The notes under the pieces are model-generated. The model searched no databases. It was not told where the DNA came from and saw only the letters and a list, made by a program, of their open reading frames with translations. From Phaeosaccion multiseriatum (lineage: Eukaryota; Ochrophyta, other classes): a DNA stretch of 64,000 nt. The position numbers and the translations under genes were made by a program. The stretch spans positions 3,782,001 through 3,846,000 of the forward strand of contig OZ218953.1 of assembly GCA_965112735.1 (NCBI GenBank), read 5' to 3'. Shown here one piece after another: positions 56,423 through 64,000 of the stretch (positions are counted from its first letter, which is position 1; each line of letters starts with the position of its first letter).

Positions 56423-58831
56423 TCAGAGCAGGCCTTTGAGGAGATGCGCAAGGCCTCTCACCACTAGACCCGGCCTGCCCCGCCCGTCCGTCGGCTGTTG
56501 CTGCTCCTGCTGCTGCTCCTGCTGCTGCTGCGGCTCCTGCCTGTACTCTGTGGCATGCTCGAGGAGGCCCTCCCACTCGGATTGGAGGCTGGCCTGCAGC
56601 TGCTCGGAAGTGGTGATGAGGTAGATATTGCTCTCCAGGTCTCTGTCCACAGAGCGGTTACCCAGGTTGCTGGAGCCAACCATGCTCACCACGGGGCCGC
56701 TGTGTGAGGGGGCCTGGGGAGCAGCGCCACTACCACCATCACCATTTTCGTCTTGCCAGCCCCAGATACCCTTGGCATGAAACGTCCACCCAGCGCGCTC
56801 GTAGAGCATGACGTGGAGGGCCTCCTTCTTGGTGGTTTGGTTCATTAGCGACTCGTACAGTTTCGGAACGCTGGAGGGTGGGACAGGCGGCAAGGAGGAA
56901 GAAACTTGAGTCATGAGAGACAAGCCAATCGAAAGAAACGGCGTGAAGGGAGGGTTGCAGGACCGGTGCTACACAGAGAAGATAGGGCAGGGTTTAGATT
57001 TGACACTGGGACGCTGTGCTCTCTCATGCTGAGATACCGGTGTGGAACATGTGAGCCTCGCCTTCTCTGTGCGCCCCTTCCTAAGGCAATTCTCAGTTCT
57101 TTGACTTACATTGCTTTCACTCCTTGCGCCCCTGCGAACCCGTGAGAGGCGGGGCCCGAGGACAGAATAGTGGCGCTCCTCTGAATAGCCCCAGATTCCT
57201 GGAGAGGAGCGACGAGCGGCGACAGAAAGCGCGCGGGGAAGTTCATGTAGGCCGAAGACAAGGCCACGCGCTGAAGCAAACCCCTTCCCCGCTGCTGCTG
57301 CTGCTGCTGCTGCTGCTGTAGTGAGCGTAGCAAGGCCAGAGTGGTGGTCTCGTCCCAGCGGATCCCGAGGGGGGCAAACTGGAGAGAAGGCAAGAGCCAA
57401 ACATTGGCTTCTCGTCCTCCTCCTTCCCTGCTGCTACTGGCTTCTGGTCCTGTTCCTGCCCTGCTGCTGCTCGGCATTCCCACCCCTTCGGCGTTGCTCA
57501 CGTCCTCTCCCTCCTCGGCTGGCGGTGACTTTCCCTCCTCCACGGCGGAGGTCGGCAAGTCCTCCCCGGACGATCCATCCTCCACTCCAGAGGAGGGGAC
57601 GTCCTCGAGAAAGAGCGTCTCCAGCTTTGCCCGCAGAACCGCGTTGCCTACATTCGACCCTGGCTGGCGAACGGCAGATCCGTCGGCTTGGACCTGCACA
57701 GAGGCCCCCGCGAGAGTCATGACCATCTCGTGGTATAAGTTCGATATATCGTTGTCCTTCACGCTCATGTAGCGGTCTTGTCGATCTGCGGGGGGGTGGG
57801 GGGGGGAAGGGGGATGGTCAGACTGTTGTTTCATGTATTGACTCTTCATGCACTCCCCTCCAAAGAGAGTCCGAGGTGTCAAGTCGGAGTGGACCGCGGC
57901 ATATGGAGAGTTGCGAATATGTCCAGTCGCCGAACCAAAATCAAACCCACCTGTAAAGTAGTCATTCGATAGATTTGCCCCAGTCATGATAAGGTCGCGG
58001 TCGAAGACGCAACTGAGAGTCGCAGGGAAAAGGAAATATGCCATACATGGGTTGCCCCATATGAGCTGAAGTAAATCACTCCTTCACGCAATCAGGAAGG
58101 GAGGAGGGAATGAAGAACGGCTGATTCGGGGGGAGGAAGAAGGGCTTATTCACTTAATCACTCGCTCACTCCCTCCCTCCCTCCCTTGACTCACTCACTC
58201 ACTCACTCCACTCCCTTCACTCCCCCACTCACCACTTCAAGTGGGACACCGCGACTGTCTCGTTCAGAGGCGAGGGGATACGACTTGACGCGGGGCCTCG
58301 CAGCTGGGGCATTTGAAACAGAGACACATTGCACTGCGATGGAAAGCGAGCCACGAGAGGGGCAAGCACTGTACAGCTGTTGTGTGATCCTCTCTGCCCC
58401 CGAGAATGGTCCACCACGATCTGAAGCTGAAGATGCGGGTACCTTGTTAGCTGCTGCTTCAAACCTAAAAGACGGTGGAGGGATGGGGGAGGGGAAGCGC
58501 AGGAGCATAAACATAATTATCAGGTACCAAATAAATCCCTTCAGCACCGACCTTGAACCAGAGCCGCCTCCTTGGCCCCTGTCCCGAAATACAGCGAACA
58601 TAGCGTAATTCTCTCCTTAGCTGTCCCCACTGCACTGAGGATGGAATTGTAAAACTCGAGAGGGGTGCGCAAGAGCAAGATGTTGTCCGCATGTGCCGGA
58701 AAGCTTCGAGGACAACGCCCACGATTCCTTGGAAGCGACTGCAGAGAGGATCGCAGCGTTCGGTACAAGTCCCTCGCGCACAAATTTCGGACTTCTGCGG
58801 CTGCTGCTGCTGCCGGTGGCGGTACTCCCAT
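56423..58831 (-). CDS. PGS1: CDP-diacylglycerol-glycerol-3-phosphate 3-phosphatidyltransferase (PGS1 type)
   Basis: Exons 58552-58831, 58233-58464, 57951-58012, 57110-57785 and 56423-56870 join in phase to 565 residues. It is the phospholipase D-superfamily form of phosphatidylglycerophosphate synthase found in eukaryotic mitochondria, first committed step to phosphatidylglycerol and cardiolipin. Motifs: SLYFGTGAKE, RGQRGSHNS, the first HKD (His168-x-Lys170-x4-Asp175) followed by MTGANLSNDYF and DRQDRYMSV, then SSAYMNFP, GFAGAQGVKAI, and the second HKD beginning His448-x-Lys450 with VGSSNLGNRSVDRDLE. A Ser/Glu-rich and poly-Gln insert of about 100 residues separates the halves, and another Gln run lies near the end. 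The N-terminal 45 residues are Arg/Ala/Ser-rich, consistent with mitochondrial import. The start at 58831 is the first ATG of the frame. Confidence 0.9.
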
Positions 58832-59008
58832 TCGCCCACGCGAAAGCTAAACTAAACTGGTCGATCCGGCTCGGCGGGGCGCCAGGCTGGATCACCAACC
58901 CACATACTTTGGAGTCACAGATGGGCCTTCCGCTCCCTCATCCATCACTTTTATTTTTCTCCGCTCCTGCACGCTTGCCACACTCTTATCACACTCTTAC
59001 CCAAAGTG
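58832..59008. promoter_or_regulatory. Bidirectional promoter, PGS1 and BCNT
   Basis: 177 bp between divergent start codons. No motif assigned. Confidence 0.4.
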
Positions 59009-60311
59009 ATGGCCAGCGACTCGGACTCAGATGATTCAGACTACGTCCCCGGAGGTGAGAGGACCTGGGGACCTTCAAAATCGCCCCACAACACTTAGCT
59101 TTTGCGCTCTCTCCTTACTCTAACCCGCAGCTGACGATGATGCAAAGGACGATGGACCCTCTCCTGAGGGAGACGACACGACTGTCGGGGGGGGTATACG
59201 GCCTGGCAAGCGAAGCGCCATCAACGACATGTGGGGCGAGATGAATGGCGGTGGCGCATCAGTGGTAGACGATGATTTGGCTGGATTGGCCGAAGAAGAA
59301 GCAGAGCAACGGCAGGCAGGCACAAAGAAGAAGGGAGGCAAGGGAAGCAGGCTTTCGAACAAGAGGGAGCGAGCCTCCCCGAGTGCGAAGGATGTGTTGT
59401 CGGGTCTGTTCGGGAAGAAGGCTGCTGGAACCATGATTAGAAATATAGTGGCTTCCCAAGCTGTCAACGGGAAAGGAAAGAAGCGGAAGAGAAAAGGCGA
59501 AGGCGGAGAGAGTAAGGGGGGGGGGGAGGTGCCGAACGATGTAGCGGAGAAGACGAAGAAGAAAAGGAAGAGAAAGACAGAGCAGATCGGAGCGAAGACA
59601 GGGTCGGCACCGTCGATGAGTAGGGAGGAAATGCTGGCCGTAGTGGCGGGAGTAAAAGCCAAGATGGGCACAGTTGAAGTGGAGGAGGTGAGTGGCAAGT
59701 GCAAGTGAAGCGGGGAAGTCTGAAGAGCATTGCGTAAATTCATTATGGAGAGACTCCACATCCAGACGGATGAGTTAGTCTGAATCCGTGGACCCTGCAC
59801 TTTCGATCCGTCCTCATGCGCAGGTGAAGAAGTTTGCTGGGCAAAAGATTGTTGTGAAGCGGAGCGTACAAAAGGGCTCCGAGGAGGAGAAACAGCTCAA
59901 AGAAAAGGCAGCAGCATCTTCCAGCTCCACGGGTCTGGATGCAGTCCTGAGCACGATTGGGGGGCCACAGAAGGTCAACACCGTGGACAAGAGCAGTATG
60001 GACTGGGACGACTACAAGGAGAAGGAAGGGCTGGACGAAGAGCTCAGCAAGGTGCGTGGATGGGCTGCCCCCCAAACCCTTAACCTGAAGTCTCCTTCTC
60101 ACTATATATGCTCAAGTCGCACCATGTCATTGACGAGTCCTGTCCTTCTTTGTGCCTCTTCGATACGCTTCACTCATTTTGCCCTCGTCAGGTGACAAAG
60201 GATGGGGCTGGCTATCTCAACAAGCAGGACTTCCTGGACCGTGTGGACCACAGACAATTTGAGATTGAGCGAGGGGCGAGGGAGGCGAAGAGAGCAGCGG
60301 CCTCCAAGTGA
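59009..60311 (+). CDS. BCNT/CFDP1 (SWC5) chromatin-remodelling subunit
   Basis: Exons 59009-59054, 59131-59687, 59824-60051 and 60192-60311 join in phase to 316 residues. The N-terminus is strongly acidic (MASDSDSDDSDYVPG), as in SWC5, where such a patch binds H2A-H2B. A Lys/Arg-rich middle carries several nuclear localisation-type clusters. The C-terminal BCNT domain is clear: GLDAVLSTIGG, NTVDKSSMDWDDYKEKEG, then GYLNKQDFLDRVDHRQFEIE. The family acts in the SWR1/SRCAP complex, which exchanges H2A for H2A.Z. A possible poly(A) signal follows at 60385. Confidence 0.93.
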
Positions 60312-60695
60312 ACCCTGCTGCTGCATGTAGTACAAGAGAGGGTTGTCTACACGAGAGTGGTCGAGTGGCATGTACAAAGAGGTCAATAAAGTGCAGCTCA
60401 GACGGTGTGAGGAGCCCGTCCTCGGGAGGGTATTTCAAAGATGATGCCCCATGACGAGGAGGGAGGGGCTGGTCGAAGGAGGCTCCCATCCGTCCGAGCT
60501 TGGTCTGAAGGGAGTCCAACCGGGTGAGGAGTACGTCGGGTCTCTCTCGTTGAAGCGGATGGATCGTGAGGTCGATGATCTATCTCACGGTCATGAGCAA
60601 CTAACCAGCATCCTTCTTTTCCTTAGAGGCTCGGTGAAGTGCTGCTCACACGTGTTGCTGCTCAAATTTACCTGTCTGGTGGATCCCTTCCCCAT
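60217..60695 (-). CDS. Possible small two-exon gene overlapping BCNT 3' end
   Basis: A 24-base first exon (60672-60695) and an exon 60217-60579 join in phase to about 128 residues. The second exon has protein-like composition, but it runs antisense through the last BCNT exon and would break the strand alternation of the window. A plus-strand frame (60451-60729) competes for the same bases. No family recognised; treat as tentative. Confidence 0.22.
60385..60390 (+). terminator. AATAAA polyadenylation signal of BCNT
   Basis: Exact AATAAA 73 bases after the BCNT stop codon on the sense strand. The canonical hexamer and distance support it as the 3'-end signal. Confidence 0.5.
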
Positions 60696-60797
60696 CGAGG
60701 ATGAGGAAGAGGCAAGAGGATACACGTAGAGGTGTCCGGCTCGATGTTCAGATTATAATAATATAAGAAAATCTATGATCTACTGCGTCTCCCAACA

Positions 60798-61250
60798 TCA
60801 ACTGGCCTTAGGCTTTCCCCAGGCTCCTTGCTCTGAAGGATCGGCATCCACACATTTTCGTGCACTAGTATCCGGCTCTCCTCGCCAGACGCCCCTCGAT
60901 ACAAGACACGATAGCAGTCTATAAAGGCCCAGGAACAACGTCGTGAAGGGCAGAATGGCGATAAAAAGCACAACGGCCAAGACCCTACCTATAGCGTCGA
61001 ACCTGGTTTTCTTCCGTCGCCCCTCACCATCGAGGACTGCCGTCCCATCGAAGTAACACTGCTGCTGCAAGCCGTAGTCCACCCCCCAACCCCCGCCTTC
61101 TTCCCAGCCCCCTAACCTCTCTCCAGCAGGAGCAGCCTCGTCCGCTGATATAAGTTCCGAGTCTTGCCTCTGTCCTTCAGCCAGTCCTTCCTGCTCTGAT
61201 GTTACTGCACCTAATGTTGGCACCGTCATTCGCATCCCCTTCTGTAGCAC
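60798..61250 (-). CDS. Small single-TM protein, unknown family
   Basis: Uninterrupted frame of 150 residues. An acidic, Gly/Trp-rich N-terminal half is followed by a basic patch (GEGRRKKTRFD) and one strong hydrophobic helix (VLAVVLFIAILPFTTLFLGL) at about residues 89-112. A short, polar, likely lumenal or cytosolic tail follows. A single-pass membrane protein is inferred from hydrophobicity; the basic patch just before the helix would place the N-terminus in the cytosol. I do not recognise a homologue. Confidence 0.6.
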   Translation of the reverse strand: MLQKGMRMTVPTLGAVTSEQEGLAEGQRQDSELISADEAAPAGERLGGWEEGGGWGVDYGLQQQCYFDGTAVLDGEGRRKKTRFDAIGRVLAVVLFIAILPFTTLFLGLYRLLSCLVSRGVWRGEPDTSARKCVDADPSEQGAWGKPKAS

Positions 61251-61686
61251 GTGTGCTGCTTACCCCGAGAGGCTCGCCCGGCACCTCCCTTTACTTTCCT
61301 CTCTTCTCTAGAGAGTCCTCCTTCTATCTTGAAGTCAAGTGAAGAAAGCAAGAACCCATTCCAATCCTCTTTAAGAAGCACACGAGCGAAGCAAAGCAAT
61401 AAGCAAAGCAAAGAAGGAAAAGAAAGGAAATGAGAATCGAAAGGAATTAACGAATTAACGGCGACCAAGTAAGCAAGTTGGTTCTACAGTATTCATTCCA
61501 GCCCGCTCCCGGTGGAATAGATGCAATGCAAAGGTGAGGAAGGAGCAGCGCGGCAATCGTTACCAAGAAGATCAGTAGTTGAGGCAGCTTGTATCAAAGA
61601 ACACCGGAAGCAGAGGACGAGCCAAAAAACGAGAACAATACCTGAAAAGGGGGGGAAGACGGAAGGGGAAGGGGCGGCTGGGGGGG

Positions 61687-62349
61687 ATGATGGGAGGGCA
61701 AACGCAGGAGAATGAAGAGAAGGAGAAGCAACAGAAGGACGCGAAGCAGGCCCTTCTACAGCTTCTGCATGGAGGAAGCTCGGCCAGTGCCGTAGCCGGG
61801 GCAACCGGGGGGGGGAAGAGTAGTACTCCTTCGGCGACCCCCAAGTCGACACCAAAGGCGACCCCGAAGCAAGCCGCTGCAGCAGGAGGAGGGGGGGCTT
61901 CGGGGAAGGGGAAGACTCCGCCCCAAGTTCCAAGGTCAAAGTCAGATACTGATCCGCAAAAGCCACGTCAGGGGAAAACGACTTCAAAGGACAAGAGGAG
62001 CAAGACACCCAACAAGCAGTCGCAGGATCAGACGGAGAGAGCACGGACACCGAATAGGAAAGCAAGTCCTGCCAAAGGGCAGCAGTTTTCACAACAGAAT
62101 GGCAAAGGTGCCAAACAGCAGCAGCAGGCTTTTGCCTATTCAGCCTTCCAAAACTCTCCTGATCCCAAGTGCCTACCCATGCCTCCTTTTTTTAGTGACG
62201 ATGAGGAGGAGGAGGAAGAGAAAAAGGTCGCATCGCCTACACAAACCCCACGTTCCACACCTGCAACAGCATCACCAATAGGAGGGGCACGAGGACTGAC
62301 GGAGCATCAACTTCAGAGCGAGAGGCTCAAGAGGACACTGGGAATCTGA
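61687..62349 (+). CDS. EDC1/PNRC-like disordered protein
   Basis: Single-exon frame of 220 residues from the Met pair at 61687; the frame is open further upstream to an ATG at 61579, which adds a basic 36-residue extension. Composition is Lys/Gln/Pro/Thr/Gly, clearly disordered. Near the C-terminus (residues about 157-180) is a short conserved-looking element, YSAFQNSPDPKCLPMPPFF, followed by an acidic run. This resembles the Pro-rich motif of EDC1 and PNRC proteins (Tyr-Ala-Gly, then Ser-Pro, then Leu-Pro-x-Pro), which binds DCP1 and activates mRNA decapping. The last residues (LTEHQLQSERLKRTLGI) form a probable helix. Function is inferred from this motif only. Confidence 0.6.
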   Translation: MMGGQTQENEEKEKQQKDAKQALLQLLHGGSSASAVAGATGGGKSSTPSATPKSTPKATPKQAAAAGGGGASGKGKTPPQVPRSKSDTDPQKPRQGKTTSKDKRSKTPNKQSQDQTERARTPNRKASPAKGQQFSQQNGKGAKQQQQAFAYSAFQNSPDPKCLPMPPFFSDDEEEEEEKKVASPTQTPRSTPATASPIGGARGLTEHQLQSERLKRTLGI

Positions 62350-63025
62350 AGACCTAAGGCCGACATGAGGGCTTGACTCCGGCAGGCCCGAACACTACTG
62401 CTGCCCGTGACTTCTCCCCCCTCTTGTGCAGCAGGATCCCTTCCACTGCACCAGCAGAAAGCAGCGGCGGCAGCAGGAGGAGTGTGAACAGCGGCAGCAG
62501 CAGCGGCAGCAGCAGAAGTGCGAAAGGACTACCACCACCACCAGCACCAGCAGCAGGAGAGAGAGAAGCCCTAGCTTTCAGCCCAGCTAAACTGGGTCAG
62601 ACGCAGAGTGCGAGCATTAGCGGGAAAGCTTACGGTCTCCTACCTCCAGCTTTCCCCCATACTCTAGTGCGACGCTTAGAGGTAAAACTCGGCTGGCATA
62701 TAGCTGCTGCTCACCAGAGCGAGAACCCAAGCACCTGCTGCATTGAGTGCCAATGTGGCATTCCCCCCTATGCGCAACGCAGGGCCTCAAATACACACAA
62801 CCGTTGATGTAGTAGAGTGTTTTTTTTTTCTTTTTCTTCCACACCCTTCCTGGACTGCAATCGGCAAGCGCCCCGTCAACTCGCGGTTCCTCGGTGCCAA
62901 TCGTCCTTTCATCCCCGAGAACATTCCCTTTCAAGCCAATCTGGTTGTAAACCTTACGACCGGACTGGTATAGCCTCTCACCCGCTCGTCCGCGGAGGTC
63001 TCGTGTCCCTAGACGCGAACGGAGC

Positions 63026-63091
<66 letters not shown>

Positions 63092-63516
63092 CATATGTAT
63101 AATATATATATATTATATATTATATCTTATATATATAATTTTTATATATATAATATATATATAATATATATATATAAAAAATTATATATATATTATATAT
63201 ATATATCATAGGGCCACCCGTCGTGCTCTCTACCTCAGAAAAAGACGGGCCATACACCCTCTAGCGGCTTCAGGCGTCGCGTGTGTGCGTCTCCTCAGCG
63301 CGGCGGACCGCGGGTGCGGGAGTCAAGAGCGTCGGGTGTAGGAACGTCGCGCCCTATTCTCTCTCGTCCTACCTGACCAGCGCTTGCCCAGCGAGGGGAA
63401 TGCTGCTCGTCCAACGACCAGTCTACGGGCGCAGATGCCTCTTCCCCTTGTCCCTTCAAAATTGCGGCAGAGCTGGATCTGGAACTTCGTCTCAGTCTCT
63501 TGCTGGTTACCTCTAT
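62350..63516. other. Convergent spacer
   Basis: Probable 3' UTRs of two convergent genes, plus a long AT repeat. A 144-residue plus-strand frame at 62373-62807 (Ser/Pro-rich) has no family or splice support. A T-run lies at 62820. Confidence 0.4.
63029..63208. repeat. TA dinucleotide microsatellite
   Basis: About 30 perfect TA units, then decayed TA/AT-rich sequence to about 63208. It can form cruciforms and stands out from the GC-rich surroundings. Confidence 0.95.
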
Positions 63517-63948
63517 TCAAAGTCCATGCTTGTCGCAGAAGTCTTCCTCGTCCGTACTCAGTGCCTTTCTGAAGAAGAGCGGCTGGTCGGGATGCTTGGA
63601 GCTGCGTACTGAGAAGGCAAACTCGAATCCTGCCCCTGCCCAGCCCTCACGAACGCCTCGCTCACTCACGTTCTCTCCTTTGTGCCTGTTGCAAACGGGG
63701 GAACGAAAATGTAACAAACAACTTAGATCAGTGGGTCCCGGGAATTGCACTGGGCACTTCGCTCAGAAGAAGCGCAGGTCGTGTGGAGCAGCATGGATGA
63801 TATGATTGGGTACTCACGGGGTTTTGGCTGAGAGATTCGCCTGGCCCAGCTGCAGGTCCAGAGCCTCCCGAGACGCCGCACCCTTCTTACTCTTTGTACT
63901 GGCCTTTGTGCTCGCCCGTGAAGGGGTCTTGGGTGTCTTAGGGTCCAT
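63517..63948 (-). CDS. Small two-exon protein, unknown
   Basis: Exons 63818-63948 and 63517-63685 join in phase (two bases plus one) to 99 residues. The N-terminal 30 residues are Lys/Thr/Ser/Pro-rich (MDPKTPKTPSRAS). The middle is helical and the C-terminus mixed (FEFAFSVRSSKHPDQPLFF, then acidic and DKHGL at the end). I do not recognise a family. A good GT donor and a pyrimidine-preceded AG support the intron. It appears complete within the window, with about 50 bases of upstream sequence left. Confidence 0.55.
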
Positions 63949-64000
63949 GACGACGCTGTGAAGCTCTTCAGCTCATAGAATAAACCAGCTTCCCAGCGCC

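Noticed and set aside
63283-63612. 109-residue plus-strand frame near the right edge
   Set aside because: It overlaps the second exon of the minus-strand small gene, whose two exons join in phase with good splice sites.
1-64000. tRNA, rRNA, CRISPR arrays, operons, insertion sequences
   Set aside because: I looked for clover-leaf arms, regular spaced repeats and transposase motifs and found none. The repeats present are microsatellites or the palindromic array, and the gene structure is eukaryotic.

Overview
The window is nuclear DNA from a gene-dense, intron-rich eukaryote. It is not bacterial: nearly every gene is interrupted by GT-AG introns whose phases join cleanly, and the products are eukaryotic (CPSF30, kinesin, TBC Rab-GAP, four-domain voltage-gated channel, RNF5/RNF185-type E3, BCNT/SWC5, PGS1). 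The PLP-enzyme gene at 53.8 kb begins with a signal peptide followed by a Phe-led transit-like stretch, the pattern of plastid import in algae with a secondary red plastid. My best inference is a stramenopile (heterokont) microalga, perhaps a eustigmatophyte; genus is not established.

Layout, left to right: YwbE/DUF2196 protein (+, 246-1625); CPSF30-YTH-DCD fusion (-, 2248-6222); four-TM poly-Gln membrane protein (+, 7025-7837); divergent cyclophilin (-, 8018-9413); membrane-anchored sedolisin/TPP1-like protease (+, 9535-15779); mitochondrial carnitine acyltransferase (-, 16158-19020); an unresolved, probably decayed locus (+, about 19478-21580); giant TBC Rab-GAP (-, 21854-30687); kinesin (+, 31018-34591); a palindromic repeat array (about 34740-35580); RNF5-like membrane E3 (-, 35939-37504); RNase III (+, 37728-39592); four-domain voltage-gated cation channel with ankyrin tail (-, 39719-53605); plastid PLP enzyme (+, 53809-56150); PGS1 phosphatidylglycerophosphate synthase (-, 56423-58831); BCNT/SWC5 (+, 59009-60311); single-TM small protein (-, 60798-61250); EDC1/PNRC-like protein (+, 61687-62349); 99-residue basic/acidic protein (-, 63517-63948).

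Strand alternates at every step, so the window is a chain of divergent pairs with short shared promoters (121 to about 800 bp) and convergent pairs with short 3' spacers. There is no operon logic. Related themes are mRNA 3' processing and decay (CPSF30-YTH-DCD, EDC1-like, RNase III), membrane traffic and transport (TBC, kinesin), and mitochondrial lipid metabolism (carnitine acyltransferase, PGS1).

The most unusual gene is CPSF30-YTH-DCD: four CCCH fingers, an m6A-reading YTH domain and a DCD domain in one reading frame across 11 exons. The channel carrying ankyrin repeats and a coiled coil after its EF-hand-like segment, with pore residues E/E/D/E, is the second. Exon coordinates were derived by hand from splice signals, phase continuity and family alignment; no transcript data were available.
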